From contig NW_004624747.1 of NCBI RefSeq assembly GCF_000247695.1, positions 7,557,192-7,621,191 of the forward strand: a DNA stretch of 64,000 nt, in the 5' to 3' direction. Position 1 is the first letter of the stretch. The number at the start of each line of letters is the position of its first letter. A model generated the notes under the pieces. That model did no database searches. It worked only from the letters and a program-made list of their open reading frames with translations, and was not told where the DNA came from. Source of the stretch: Heterocephalus glaber (Eukaryota > Chordata > Mammalia > Rodentia > Bathyergidae). Of this stretch, positions 44,201 through 55,589 are shown one piece after another. Made by a program: the position numbers and the translations under genes.

Positions 44201-44692
44201 GAGTTGGCCAGCAGCAGCACAGACAGCTCAGGCACCTCCTCGGAGGGTGAAGATGACAGCACTCTGGAGCTGCTCGCACCCAAGTCCCGAAGCCCCAGTC
44301 CTGGCAAGTCCAAGAGACACCGTAGCCGCAGCCCAGGACTGGCCCGTTTCCCCAGTTTTGCCCTCCGGCCCTCATCCCGTGAACGCCGTGGTGCCAGCCG
44401 TAGCCCCTCGCCCCAGAGTCGCCGGCTACCCCGTGTGGCCCCCAACAGGGGCAATGGCAGCAGCAGCAGCCGAGGCAGTAGTGAGGAAGGGCCCTCTGGG
44501 CTGCCTGGCCCCTGGGCCTTCCCATCAACTGTGTCTCGAAGCCTGGCCCTGCTGCCTGCCTTGCGCCTAGAGACTGTAGATCCTGGTGGTGGTGGCCCCT
44601 GGGGACCTGATCAGGAGACCCCTGACCCTGACAGCCTGTCTCCTAGTCCCCAGGGCAGGAAGGGGCTAGCGGAAGGAGGCCTAGGGCCCTAA
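35238..44692 (+). CDS. INPP5J: Phosphatidylinositol 4,5-bisphosphate 5-phosphatase A (proline-rich, PIPP)
   Basis: INPP5J removes the 5-phosphate from phosphoinositides and inositol phosphates and dampens PI3K/AKT signalling at the plasma membrane. Coding exons are 35238-35342, 36899-38169, 38507-38620, 38740-38848, 39075-39191, 39474-39649, 40033-40144, 40379-40488, 40627-40810, 43397-43534, 43692-43769, 43894-43998 and 44183-44692, totalling 3,129 nt and 1,042 residues (human 1,006). The order is an N-terminal proline/serine-rich region (about 1-455), the inositol 5-phosphatase domain (about 459-766) with FGDLN (636-640) and WTDR (713-716), a SKICH domain (about 767-873) that targets membrane, and a C-terminal serine/arginine/proline-rich tail. 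All catalytic motifs are intact. The extra length is mainly in repeat-containing parts of exon 2. Confidence 0.96.
36899..38169 (+). CDS. INPP5J: INPP5J exon 2, proline/serine-rich region with internal repeats
   Basis: A single 1,271-nt exon follows the acceptor CTCTACAAG and encodes the regulatory proline-rich half. A 27-residue (81-bp) tandem duplication starting GQLVVSASA is at 37,124-37,285. Six 7-residue (21-bp) units of the type GTQSTGP are at 37,913-38,038. PPLPKPPRS-type and RSPSRSPNHSP segments resemble SH3 and 14-3-3 ligands. Confidence 0.93.
38507..40810 (+). CDS. INPP5J: INPP5J exons encoding the 5-phosphatase catalytic domain
   Basis: Seven exons encode VTVVTWNVGTAMPPDD, GLQEVNSMINKRL, the block ending GGYW with GNKGGVSVRLATFGHMLC, FWFGDLNFRI, NFAPTFKFDVGTNKYDT, KRKPAWTDRILWK and SDHKPVAAQFLLQ. 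These are the ordered signature motifs of Mg-dependent inositol polyphosphate 5-phosphatases. Confidence 0.95.
40206..40288 (-). repeat. Truncated antisense B1 SINE
   Basis: A T run of about 20 is followed by GAGACAGGATCTCACTATGTAGCCCAGGCTG-type sequence, the 3' half of an antisense B1, in an INPP5J intron 60 bp after a donor. Confidence 0.8.
41177..41233 (+). repeat. (CTTT)n microsatellite
   Basis: About 13 uninterrupted CTTT units. Confidence 0.95.
41330..41660. mobile_element. MER2/Tigger-type DNA transposon remnant
   Basis: Begins TGTTAGCCCTTTGTATCACA and ends CCATAAACTGAAGGATAACTG, imperfect inverted termini typical of MER2. The middle contains GTATTAGGTATTGTAGTCTAG, shared with the copy near 28,680. 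Confidence 0.78.
42047..42140 (+). repeat. Old-type ID SINE
   Basis: Contains ATATAGCTTAATGATAGAGC and GTTCAATCTCTAGCAC with an A tail, flanked by AATCACTC-type repeats. The GATAGAGC form marks the older subfamily. Confidence 0.82.
43397..43998 (+). CDS. INPP5J: INPP5J SKICH-domain exons
   Basis: Exons 43397-43534, 43692-43769 and 43894-43998, all phase 0, encode FAFRDDVPLVRLEVADEW, WDWIGLYRVGFRHCKDYVAY and GHGDFILGYYSHNHSILIG. This is the SKICH domain that directs PIPP and SKIP to the plasma membrane. Confidence 0.93.
44183..44692 (+). CDS. INPP5J: INPP5J last coding exon, RS/SP-rich tail
   Basis: 170 codons including TAA at 44,690-44,692 encode a tail with SSSTDSSGTSSEGEDDS, RSPSPGKSKRHRSRSPG and SRSPSPQSRR. 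These are dense serine-proline and arginine-serine motifs, likely phosphorylated. Confidence 0.94.
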   Translation: MSLPTSELASSSTDSSGTSSEGEDDSTLELLAPKSRSPSPGKSKRHRSRSPGLARFPSFALRPSSRERRGASRSPSPQSRRLPRVAPNRGNGSSSSRGSSEEGPSGLPGPWAFPSTVSRSLALLPALRLETVDPGGGGPWGPDQETPDPDSLSPSPQGRKGLAEGGLGP

Positions 44693-44943
44693 GGGTAGAG
44701 TAGGCAGATGGGCCTAGATTCACTGCCTGAATCTTCCATAAACCCACTTGCCTCTCTCCTGCTGCCACTCAGCTGTATCCACACCTGCCACTCTATCCTG
44801 GCCAGGGGTGGCCAGTTGGAGTTCCCCAAAACTCAGTCTTGGCACCTCAACTGTGACAATCAGCAAAGCCCCATCTGGGCCCCCATCTGGGATAGTAAGG
44901 GAAATCTGACCAATGTCCCAATCCTGGAGATCATCCATCAGAA

Positions 44944-44949
44944 ATTAAA
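44944..44949 (+). terminator. INPP5J: INPP5J polyadenylation hexamer ATTAAA
   Basis: ATTAAA lies 252 nt after the stop codon and is the best hexamer in the 3' flank; cleavage is expected near 44,965-44,975. Confidence 0.65.
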
Positions 44950-44975
44950 TTCTCCAGCTTCTCTCCTGTCTCCTT

Positions 44976-46085
44976 CCTAACTTGTTAACAGTTCAGGCCT
45001 AGGGATGGTCAGTCAGAAGCAGGGACTAAAGAGGCAAGGAAATGACAGAACTGATATTTACCAGGCACCAGTTATATACAGAATACATGCCATCTTTAAT
45101 CTGTACCACAACCTTGTGGGCTCAGTGCCATTCTTAGAAACATTTTACAAATGAGCAAACTGAGGCCTCCAGGAGGGTATATCAGTCAGCCTCTCAAGAT
45201 CAGACAGTTTGGCTGTGTGTTGAAGGAAGAAAATGTTTACTAAATGTTAAGCATTTAATTTTATCTTCAACAACACTATGAGGTAGCTCATGTTTACAAT
45301 CCCCTTTTTCAGATGAGGGAAGCAAGGCTCGGAGTAGGGAGAGGGAAGTCCATTGCCCAAGGGCATGGAGATTTGAATGTAGGTTTAGGACAGGAGTAGT
45401 CCAGGTATGAGCTAGGAAAGACATAGCAACTATTAAAAGAAAAGGCCGGGCTGGGGATTTAGCTCAGTGGTTACACCATCTGTCTCAAAAGCACAAGGAC
45501 CCAAGTTCGATCCCAGGTACCCCTCCCCCCCAAAAAAGGCCTCCCTGGAAGAAGCCGAGATGGAAAGGCCTTTCTAGCACCCCCATCCTAGATTCAGATA
45601 CAGGCATTCTGTGACATCCCTAATTTCCTACCTGCTTCCCCAGGCCTCACAGCCAGGTGTTGGGGCTCCCCTAAGCAGGTTCATTAATGTTGCGACATGG
45701 ACATACACGTACCTTTTTCCGGAACCCGCTGGTGCTGTTGCAATAAGTTACCCTCTCCTCATCTCCATCTGTATGTAAAGTTCCCAGACAAGACCCAAGC
45801 TCAACAGAGAGAGCCTTTTGAACATCATATCCAGACACAGAGGGGTCATGTCACCACCTCAAGGTCATCCAGCGCAGCATGAAATGTGGTCCAGCATTTG
45901 GGCCTTGCAGCCCGCCCCCCCAATGCAGTCTCCTGGCTGTCCTTACCAGCTTCTTCCATACTAAACTATGGAGAGGAACCAAGATTCCCAGGGTCTAGCA
46001 TACCCAGGGACAAGATGTAAGCTGATGCCTAGGAAAGCTGGAACTAGGGTCACTAACTCTATAACTTCTGTTGCCCTTTGGGTCT
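44976..46085. other. Convergent intergenic spacer INPP5J - PLA2G3
   Basis: About 1.1 kb between the two 3' ends contains a MIR-like stretch (45,050-45,410) and a young ID SINE (45,447-45,540). The PLA2G3 3' UTR lies in the right part, but I could not place its polyadenylation signal. Confidence 0.6.
45447..45540 (+). repeat. Young ID-type SINE
   Basis: GGGGATTTAGCTCAGTGGTT, GTTCGATCCCAGGTACC and a mixed C/A tail. Confidence 0.9.
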
Positions 46086-46260
46086 TTAGACTGCCTGAGT
46101 TAGCTTCAGACATTGGTTGTACAATGACATGGGGGTGACTGGGGGTTGCAAAGGCCGTGCCTGCCCCTTGTCAGTGCCTTTATCCTGGAGTTGGAGTTTC
46201 TGCTGAAACTGCAACAAGTGCCGCGCTGACACCTTGATGGCTCTGGGTTCTCTGGAGCAT
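46086..46260 (-). CDS. PLA2G3: PLA2G3 last coding exon, early stop
   Basis: It encodes [18 protein letters not shown] and ends [14 protein letters not shown] with TAA at 46,088-46,086. The codons after the stop still resemble the tail of other mammalian PLA2G3 proteins, so the end is shortened by an in-frame nonsense codon. Confidence 0.88.
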
Positions 46261-49200
46261 CTGTCAGGTAAGAAAAGGGAGCAGGTGGTCAAGGCTTAAA
46301 GAATCCCACCCTCCTGTACAGACAGGAAAATGGAGGCCTAGGGAGGAGCAGGGCCAGGGCCAGGGTCAGGGTCACTAGCAAGGCAGAGAGGGTGGGCTCA
46401 CATCTAGAAGGAGGAAGAATAAACCTGGGTTAGTAAAATGGGACTGGCTTTGAGAATCACAATCCAAACAAGATTGTGGATTAGGAGTAAGCATTGAGAG
46501 CCAGGAGTGGTGATGCACACCTGTGATCCCAGCACTTGGGAGACTTAAGCAGGAGGATAACCATGAATTTGAGGCCAGCCTGTGCTACATCATGACTAAC
46601 CTAACAAGACTCTGCCTCAGAAAACCAAAACCAAAAAATAAGGAATAAGCAATAAGGGCTGGAGATGTGGCTCAGTGTTAGAGCACTTGCCTAGCATGCA
46701 CAAGGCCCTGGGTTCATTCCCTAGTATCACCAAAAAAAAAGTATTAAGTGTGCAAGCAGTTTCCTTGGCTCCTACAACTGTTTTACACATAAGGAAATGG
46801 AGGTTGAATCAACTTGTCAAGGACACATAAATGATAGCACTAAGATACACATAGGCCTGAGACCTGCAGAGCTGGACTCAGGACATTATGAGTTAGGGGG
46901 TGATGACAGCAGAGCTTGCTGGCCCTTTCCCCATCCCCTTGCCTCAGGCACACAATTGGGATATAAGCAATCCAGTCCATGGGAAAAGCCCTCCATCCCT
47001 CCTGGCTCTGCCGCTGCTTACCCTTTGTCCTCAGCACAGTCCAGTGGAGGGGCTAGCTTGAAGCAAGTGGTGCCCAGTAGCTCCCAAAGCATGTTGGCAC
47101 CTGCAGGTGATCTGTGGAGCTTCAGGAAGTGTGCCAGTCTGCAGGCAAAGGCAGGCTTAGGCTGGGACAGGATCTCACCAGGAAGGTACTCATTCCCAGT
47201 GCCTGGCAGCAGGCAACATTCCTTAGGGGTCCAGCAGGCCTCACCGGCGCGTGCAGTTGCAGTGGAAGAGGGGCTCACGGCCACTGTTCAGCAGCTGGAA
47301 CTTGGTTTCCTGGGGCCTGATCTGGTGTTTACATTGGTCCAGGAGGTGGAAGCTGCAGCAGGCACAGCGGGTACCTGGGGACATGTGTGGTGGTGAAGGG
47401 AGCCCAGTCCACTAGGATGCTTTACCACTGCCTGCCACCACCCAAAAAAAACACCAGCACACATGCTCAATCACACAACCACCGTCTCCTTCTGTGTGTG
47501 GCACTCATACAGCAGTGCCACCATGGGGAACACACAGTGCTGAGACTATTAAGCAAGGCTAGGAGGGTAAAAGGGGAGAACAGTGCTCCAGGCAGACAGA
47601 CAGCCTGTATAAAGGCCCTGAGGTGAGAGGAGGCAGGTTGTCTCACTCTACCACTGAACTATATCCCCAGCCCTTGCAGGAACCAAATGAATTTTGTAGA
47701 AATGGAGTTTCAACTAGAGGATAGGATCTGTAGGGGCTGGGGGCCTCTGGATGCTGGAGCTTGGTCAGCTGAGATTATGGCATGAGATGGCAGGGGGAGG
47801 GAATCAGTGGGGAGTAACATGGTCCAACTTGTGGATTATGAAAATTGCTGAGCTGGGGATGTAGCATGGTGGTGGGATATTCTGGGAGGTGTTTGGAGCA
47901 GGAAAGAGACAACACATGTCTCCCTCCCATGCACAGAGAGGCAGGGATACCCTCTCATATAAGGAACTGCCAAGGTTAGATTCAGAACTTACCCTGAGGT
48001 TTTGGGCCACCCCGTAGATCATGGAGGGCTGTTTGAAGGACCACCAGCTGGGCCGAAAGGGTCACATCAGGTCTGGAGGAGGCTACAGGGGCCTGGAAGA
48101 CTGTACCATTGGCTGTGCTGGGGTGCCTAGACACTTTCTGCTGTGGTCGTCTCTTCTGTGGGTGCTGCTTCCATTGTGGTTTGGTGGGGGGTGGGCTCTG
48201 GGGACTGGGAGGCAGGGAGGTGGCCAGAGAGTTCCAAGAAGCATTGTAATAGGTCCTGGGCTGGAAGTGGGCCAGGGGCGCTGAACCATACATTTTACAT
48301 CTGGAAGGTAGCAGTTGGTGGCAATCAGTGACTCTGAACCTCCGCTCCCAGAAGCCCTCAGGGTCCTCTCCACAGAGACCAAGTGTCTGCCAGTCCCATC
48401 TCCCACCCCACACCTGGTTATGGGGGTATCCAAGAAGGGTCTGCACCCTGAGCCTTGCCCTGAGGAAAAGACAAGACCAACAAGGCATCATTCTCTGGCG
48501 GACAGACAGCTCTCCCTCACCAGGCTGGGAACGTTTTACCCCACTGGCTGGGAAAGGACTCAAGGAGGGCAGCCACATACCCGCCCCACCAGTACCACTC
48601 CACACACGCCTCCTGCTCCTTCAGCACAAAGCAGGGGATCTCCAGCACATTGAAGAAGGCCACACCCACGATGTCCGAGATGGAGTCATGCTGGTTCCTC
48701 AGGCATTGCTGGAACCTGCCCCAGAGCTGGTATTCAGGTCCCTGGGTCACAGAGAGCCTCCTAGCTCCTCCCTCAGCCAATCCTACCACTACTAGCCAGA
48801 TGGTTTGGGGTCCAAGAAATCTTTCTCTTGTGTCTCAGTTTTCCCACCTGCACTATGGGTTCTAGGCTGGCTGGTCTTTAGGATTCTCTGGAACCCTAGT
48901 ATCTATACTCAGGAACTGGATAACTCTGCCTTGTCCCTGAGCCCCAAACCCTCCCCTGCCTGCTGCCAACCTGGCATCACAGTCGCAATGGGAGATGGTG
49001 TGGAATCGAAAGTTTCTAACACCATAATTGTACTGCAAAGGCGAGATGTTCTGTGGGCAGTGGTCATGTTCCCGGCAGCAGAGATCGGGGCCCTGGAAGA
49101 TCCCTGTGTAGAAGGAAGAAGCATCAGCTCAGCAGGGGCCTAGGCACTATTGCTATGCCTATCTGGTATCAAAAACACAGAGTCTTGGTTCTTACACCAG

Positions 49201-50562
49201 CCCTGACACAACCCCCCTGGGTGACCTCAAGCCAATCACTTTCCCTCTGTGAAACTCTTACAGTTTCAAAGCTTACAGAGCACACTCAGACTGCAGACCC
49301 TTTTGGGCAATTCCCAGTGCTGGGCAGCCCACCCATGATCATGAGGAAGATCTTCCTCAAGAGAGGCGGCATCTTCCCCCAGAGTTCCCAAGCTGACACG
49401 CCTAATAAAACTCCAAAGTTATGAATGTGTATTTGATGGAATGGCAAACAGGCAGGGTGCAACATTTCTTATTAACACAACAAGGCATGGCCAGGATGCT
49501 AAACTGCCCCACTCAGGTGCCAGATTCTTCCTAATCCTCCATGTACATGCAAATAGCATTCCATCATGATCCAAGCAATAGTGCCCTGTACTGGGCACAT
49601 CCCAAATACCTAGTACTTCCCACACCCAAGCTCATAGCAGCCCTGCAAGGGAGGTGTCACTTTAGTTTTACAGGTGAGAAAATGGGTTCGGTGAAGGAAA
49701 ATTACTTGCTTAGTTTGGATGTGCTGAGTTGGGATTTGAACCCAGGCCTTCGAGTTTCAGCACCTGTTCTACTAAATCCTCCTTTTGGAAGTGGCTTCTG
49801 GCTCAGAAAAGCCTGGATCCACCCCAGCCTGCCTTTTCCCTCTGGTGATTAATAGAGACTCCCAGATTTGTGTGAAACTTTTCCCATCCATGACTTCATT
49901 TAAACATCCCATGATTAGACTCATGGTCATGCTCATTTTACAGATAAGGAAACTGAGTTCCAAATGGTGAAGTCATTCCCCTGAAGACACAGCCTGAGAG
50001 AATAGGGGCCAGGGGCTGAAGCCTGTGCCTCCTTAGCCAAATGCCCACCCATACCCCATGGCTCACCCAGCTCTGAGGAGTTTCCAGCAGAGTCCCCAAC
50101 TCCACACCATAGTGTGCCGGGCATGGTCCATCCTCTTTTTGTTCGAAGGTGCCTTCTGCCTGGTGCTCCACTCTGCTCTACTGCTCGAGTCACCCTGGCC
50201 CCGGGGGCCCCTTGGCAGGTCTGACTCCGAAGTGTTGCCAGTGTTCTCTGCAGCTCAGGTCCTGGTGTGTGGATAAAGAAGCGCTGAGTGGGCTCATGAG
50301 CACAGAGGGCACTGAAGACTTCAATGAGCTCCGGCTCATCCTGCCAGCTGCATACCTGCAGCTTCCCATGAGCATCCCAGTGGGCAAGGAACAGAGCCAG
50401 ACTCTGGGCATCCTTGCCCAGAAAGCTCAGGGACCCCAGAGACCTGCCAGGGATGTGCCTGGTCAAGTGGCAGGAGGTGCTGTCCCAGTGGCGCGCAAGA
50501 GAACCCCCTGGAGTCACCCCCAGGAAGCCCAGCACCCCCAACAGCACTGCCAGAACTCTCAT
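46086..50562 (-). CDS. PLA2G3: Group III secretory phospholipase A2
   Basis: PLA2G3 is a secreted calcium-dependent phospholipase A2 of the bee-venom-like group III family. It hydrolyses sn-2 ester bonds of phospholipids outside the cell. Coding exons on the minus strand are 50562-50067, 49103-48971, 48715-48581, 48300-47993, 47374-47245, 47138-47022 and 46260-46086, totalling 1,494 nt and 497 residues (human 509). The N-terminus is a signal peptide ([15 protein letters not shown]). A dibasic KR at 142-143 precedes the central PLA2 domain, fitting proteolytic release. The domain has the calcium loop W152-C-G-x-G156 and the catalytic CCREHDHC (H178, D179) and continues to about residue 290. 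A basic linker and a cysteine-containing C-terminal domain follow. The product ends LTQAV, about 13 residues short of the human C-terminus. All catalytic residues are intact. Confidence 0.96.
46496..46745 (+). repeat. B1 followed by ID SINE
   Basis: A sense B1 (46,496-46,630, CACACCTGTGATCCCAGCAC) is followed 25 bp later by an older-type ID element (46,655-46,745, GTTAGAGCACTTGCC) with an A tail, in the last PLA2G3 intron. Confidence 0.85.
47640..47676 (-). repeat. Truncated antisense ID fragment
   Basis: CACTCTACCACTGAACTATATCCCCAGCCC-type text is the 5' end of an antisense ID element; the rest is absent. Confidence 0.6.
48971..49103 (-). CDS. PLA2G3: PLA2G3 exon 2, catalytic centre
   Basis: The acceptor is CTACACAG and the donor GTTGGC. 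The exon encodes [20 protein letters not shown] and [19 protein letters not shown]. It holds the His-Asp catalytic pair and four of the disulfide cysteines. Confidence 0.94.
49104..50066 (-). other. PLA2G3: PLA2G3 intron 1
   Basis: A 963-bp intron containing MIR remnants (about 49,180-49,270, 49,540-49,760 and 49,860-49,990). No additional exon is evident. Confidence 0.7.
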
Positions 50563-53039
50563 TTTGCCTGAGCCCAGCCTGGTCAGACAAAGCCCTCTCA
50601 GATGCCTGTCCCTACAGCTAGCAGCTGGAAGCAATACCCAGCAGGGTTTGTGTGGCCCGTGTGGCAGGGTCAATGAATGGAGCTGCCAGAGTAGGAGGAG
50701 GAAGGAGTATGGGGTGATCTTGGGCTTGTAACCAAATCCACCAGCCAGGCAGGCCACTGATTGGCTGAGGAGTGCACTTGCAGGGCCCACGCCTCCACTC
50801 ATCTGTCCTTCTCATTGCCATCTAGTCACCTGCTGCCAGCCCCGCCTGGAAGGGGATTGTGGAAGCCAAAGCTTTGGGCCCTGGGGCCAGGGGCCAAGCA
50901 GGGTGCTGTGTCTCCTTGGGGAGGAAGGTGGGTTCAGGGGCTTGGAGGAGGCCCCCCAAACCTGTCCTTTTTCCTCCCACTCTAGGAGTGGCTGTCACAC
51001 CTACTTCCATCAGACTGGCAAGAGGCCATGGACCTGGGCCAGAACTGGGTGAAGGAGGTGAGGACAGTGCTGGGGCTCTGGGGTACCACCCTGGGAGTTC
51101 CCAAGGGAAAAGAAGTGCTTAGCCCCAGGCCCAGGCCCTGGTGCTCCTTCCAAGCCTTGGTTCTTAGAAAGGCTCTTGGCATAACCTGGGGACAGTGGTC
51201 CAGGGCTCCCCCACTTTCTGGGACTTTAAGTACAGGTCTGACTTATCAGCAGCTTTCCTGATCTAATGGATGGAGTGACACAGCAGGAGCAGCCCTTGAA
51301 AACAACATAGAAGAGGGCTGATGCTCTGGAGCAGAAAATGGACCAAGGGCCAGGTTTACGCCCACCTGTATTTATGGACTATGGTCACCTGGGGGACCCA
51401 GCAGGTATCACATGCTCCCTCAAGAGACAGGGGTCTCTTGCCCAGGGATTTAGCTCAGTGGTTCCACCACCGGCCTCGAAATCACAAGGTCTTAAGTTGC
51501 CCCCCCAAAAAAAGAGAAAGGGGTCTCTCTATTAAGGAGAGGATACACTCAACATTTGTTCCTGTGTCCCCAAACTGATTCATCTTCGAGCTATCTGGTA
51601 AAGATAAGTACTTACTTGCACTAAAGATAGTGCATATGAAGAAACTGAGGCTCCATAAGAGTCAGAAAACCTCAGATGACAGACCCCAGCTCAAGAGGAG
51701 TTAGAGCTCAGGAGTATAGCTTTTGGGGAGCTCAGCTGGGAATCAGGGCTGGCCAGGACAGTGGCTTGTCTGTCTGTTCATCTGCCTGTCAGCTTACTGC
51801 TTCCTCCTCAATCTCCATCCAAGTCTCTCCAGGAGGAATAGTCCTGGGAGGCAGAGCCAGGGGTAGAAAGAAGCAGGAGTCTGGTGTGCTGCAGAGAGGG
51901 AAGGAGACTGCAGGGTGGGCAGGCTCATCTCTAATGCTTCAGAACCAGCCTGGGCCTGCGGTCCAAAGGGTCACAACTGGCAACAAAGAAGAGAAGGAAA
52001 AAAGGATGGGTATCGCCCAGGAGCTAAACTCCTCTCCAAAAGTTGGGAAAGGGGGTGTGGAGTAGAGCAAGCAGTAACAGGAGTGGGAGGGAGACAGGGG
52101 CTCCTAAGGACAAGGACACAACTACGCCAAATTGAATCACACCCCCCACCCCACTCTGGGAAGAATTCTGACATCTGAAATAAACCCTCATTCTGGTATT
52201 TCTCCTTTCATGGGAACTGTGCCTCCCACCTCTGCAGCCCTTTTCCACAGTACAGACTCCTTTCCTTCCCATGACCCAAGGAGTTTAGGGCATGTAGCAA
52301 GCACCCAGTTTTGGAGGTCAGATAGATTCAGTTTTCATGTTGGCACTGTGTGACGTGGGGCTTAGAAACCTTCTCTTTGCCTTAGTTTGCTCCTTTGTAT
52401 GATGAACATAATCATAATAGTCACCTCGCAGGATGTTGAGTAAGGCTCTTAGCACCGCGCCTGATATGGGAAACAGTGTCACTAAAGCCTCAGGATACCT
52501 ATTGGCAGGAAGCAGTTTTCCCAGGAGAAAGCAAGTCTCAAAGTGTTTGGGCCACAGTGTCTGTGACGTCTCACATCTCTGACTGGATGGGGACTCTGGG
52601 ACTAGGGGCTAGGCCTCTGTCTAGGCCTCAGTTTTCCCCTCCATGCAGTGAGAGGTACAGTGGAATTGATCTTTAGGTCTCTTCCCCTGTGGGCCCCAAA
52701 GGGAGACAGGTTGGAGCTTGTTCTGGCCTCCAGGGAGGGTGTCACTGGGTGTTCTGTTCACGCTCCACCCGAGTAGCCACATCAGTTAGCTTACAGGACA
52801 GACTCTGTTCCCACCCTGCCTCCTAGCATGGTACCCCTCAGAGGCCTCAGAGGCAGGAGGATGGAGGGGCCCAAACCAGCAGGACAAGACAGGCTGGACA
52901 GAAAGACAGTCTAGGCTGTTCAGAGTCCTCATCCATCTGGGGTGGGACCGAGTACATGGTGGGTGCCAGTGGGGAGTGAGGAGGGGGGTCTGTGGGAGCA
53001 CGCCTTCCTTTCTTCCTTCCCATCTCTCTCCACCAGGCC

Positions 53040-53040
<1 letters not shown>
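50563..53040. other. PLA2G3 upstream flank and intergenic DNA
   Basis: No clear TATA box or CpG island precedes PLA2G3. The stretch contains a truncated ID SINE at about 51,440-51,520 flanked by GGGGTCTCT, and a MIR-like segment at about 52,340-52,460. No gene is seen. Confidence 0.6.

Positions 53041-53090
<50 letters not shown>
53041..53090 (+). repeat. (CT)n microsatellite
   Basis: About 48 bp of uninterrupted CT dinucleotides. Confidence 0.95.
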
Positions 53091-53228
53091 CCTTTGCCCT
53101 CTATTTCTCATTCCCTTCTCTTTTTTCTCCCTATCCTTAGCTTCTTTGTGTGTGTATATTTGTATCCCTTCCCCTCTCCTTTTGTGTTTCCACTTCTCCC
53201 TCTCTCCTAATTCTTCTCTCATTCCCAT

Positions 53229-53418
53229 TTCTTTTTTTTTCTTTGGTGCCGGGAATCGAACTCGGTCCTTGCGCTTGCCCAGTCATTCCCATTTCTTTTC
53301 TCTGTTACATCAAATGTAGACCTTTTTTTTTTTTTTTTTTTGGTACCGAGGATCAAACTCAGGACCCTGTGCTTGGGAGGCAGGCAGTGGAACCACGGAG
53401 CTAAATCCCCAGCCCTAT
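53229..53418 (-). repeat. Two antisense ID SINEs in tandem
   Basis: A truncated copy at 53,229-53,283 and a full-length copy at about 53,322-53,418 (GGTACCGAGGATCAAACTC to GGAGCTAAATCCCCAGCCC). CATTCCCATTTCTTT recurs before, between and after them, consistent with successive insertions at one site. Confidence 0.85.
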
Positions 53419-54554
53419 TCCCATTTCTTTATCTCCCCTCCACCTCTACTTTGTGACCATAGGCCCAGGACCATAGAGAGCCTTCAGCATGTTCCACCCG
53501 CCATTTATATTTCTCCACCCTTGACCTCATCTAAGGCTCACAACCCCTGCCCCTCCCTTGGAAGTCAGATTGGGTGGGGTATACATAAACAAGATGGATG
53601 GAAGGAGGCCCAAGGAGAGGAATGCCTTGCTGGGAGTCACCCAGCAAATCGAGAAACCCTGTCTGACTTCCCTGGCTTGTGGGTACACTTCCTCAGGTCC
53701 CTGCAGATGTGCCATTCCCCTCTCCCCCAGCCTCCCCATTTGAGGCTTTTCTTTTCCACTGGTCTGAGGCAGACCCTCCCTGTGGCCTTTGGAGCTGGCA
53801 CTCCCAGCCTTACCCAGAAGACTCCCTGTGCTGGGAGAATGGGGTGGGCAGTGCCTAGCTCCAGAGCACGCTGTGTTCATTCAAAAACAAATAGATACTG
53901 AGTTTACTATGTGCCAGGCTCAGAGTGAGAGATGGGAGAGAGCATGCTCTGGGGAGAGGGGGGTGGGGAACAGAGCATACTGGCCAGTGGAGAGGGCCAG
54001 TGAGGAAATTCATCCCCTGGGAGAATGGGATCTTGGCACCTTGGGAGAGCTGCAGGGGGCTAGAGTGGGTTGGGTCTTCCAGGAAGCCATTGCCAAAATA
54101 GAGTTAGAAGTGCAAAAGATTTATTGGGGGAATGCTTGTGCAAGATGAAAGGAGAGGAAGCAGGACTGAGTAGGGAAAGCCTTCAGGCCATGTTTCAGGG
54201 CTGACATTTATGGGAAGAGAGGGGAGGGAAGGAGGTTGGGTAAGAAGAGTCTCATATTCCAGTACCACTCTGAAAAAGTGTCAGCCAGCCAATGGGGAAC
54301 TCCAGTGCACATTTCCCATAGAGGAGTTCCAGCTGGGGAAAACAGCCAGGCCCTAGTGACCCAGTTGTGCCCAGTTATTGTCTGGAGGCTTCCAGAAAAG
54401 ATAGTGGTCTCTGCTCCAATGTGCTGCAGATCCTGAAGGTGCTGCTCCTGGAGGCTGTCAGCCAGCTGCTCTCTCACAGCCAAAGTTATGCCTCTGGACA
54501 CTTACCCATTCTTTGGACTGGGGCCAGACCAGAGAAGGAAAACCATGGTCTTTT

Positions 54555-55080
54555 GTGACTGGCTTCTTTCAGTTAGCATAATGTTCCTGCAAGTTGTGAA
54601 TATTGTAGCATGTAAAGGCACTTCATTCTGTTTTATGACTAGATAATATTTCATTGTATTGGGTAGACCATTTTTTCAACCCATTCATCAGCTGATGGAA
54701 CATTTGAGTTGTTTCTTTTTTTTTTTTTTTTTTTTACTATTATGAATAATGCTGCTATGAACTTTCATGTACAAGTTTGTGTGTGGATATATATTATTTC
54801 TCCTGGATATATACCTAGGAGTGACATTGCTGAGTCATATGGTAACTCTATAATTAACATTTTTAGAAACTGCCAGACTGATTTCCAAGTGGCTGCACCA
54901 TTTTACAATGTAAGAGTTCTCATTTCTCTGTCCTTGCCAATGTTGTTGTCTGCCTTTATAACCATCTTCTTGTGAAATGGTGCCTCATTATAGTATTTAC
55001 TTACATTTCCCTGATGGCTAATAATATTTGGCATCTTTCATGTGCTTATTGGCCACTTTTATTTCTTCCCTGGAAAAATA
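54555..55080. mobile_element. LINE-1 (L1M-type) remnant
   Basis: About 500 bp, including TTTATGACTAGATAATATTTC, TATTATGAATAATGCTGCTATGA, CTCCTGGATATATACCTAGG and TTCCCTGATGGCTAATAATAT, matches a well-known ancient L1 segment. It is interrupted near 54,715 by a T run. Confidence 0.8.
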
Positions 55081-55209
55081 TGACTAACATCATTATTGTA
55101 ACCTCATGAACCTTCAATCCAGACTCAACTAAGCTACTTTTGAATTTCTAACCTTCAGAAACGTAAAATAATAATTCTAAAAATTATCAGTGAAAAAAAA
55201 ATAATTCTA

Positions 55210-55500
55210 AGCTGGGCGTGATGGCGCATGCCTGTAATCCCAGCACTCGGGAGGCTGAGGTAGGAGGATCACCATGAGTTCAAGACCAGCCTGAACTACA
55301 TAATGAGATTCTGTCTCAAAAACAAAAACAAAAACAAAAAAGGGGGCTAGGGATTTAGCTCGGTGGCAAAGTGCCTGTCTGGAAAGCTCAAGGTCCTGAG
55401 TTCAATCCCTGGTACAAAAAAAAAAATCATAGGGATAGAACCTAGGGCCTCACACATACTAGGCAAATGCTTACCACTGAGCTATACCCCTCAGCCTTAT
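55210..55500 (+). repeat. B1 - ID composite plus antisense ID fragment
   Basis: A sense B1 (55,210-55,330), an ID element directly after its A tail (55,347-55,425), then an antisense old ID fragment (55,428-55,498). Confidence 0.85.
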
Positions 55501-55589
55501 ATTTGTTGTTTTAAGACATATTTTGGGATTTTCTTTACACAGTAATAGACAACTAACACAGAAGCATTCCATGAAAATAAGGAACATAT

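Noticed and set aside
52929..53228. Arginine/glutamate-rich frame near 53 kb
   Set aside because: Produced by the (CT)n microsatellite on the minus strand.
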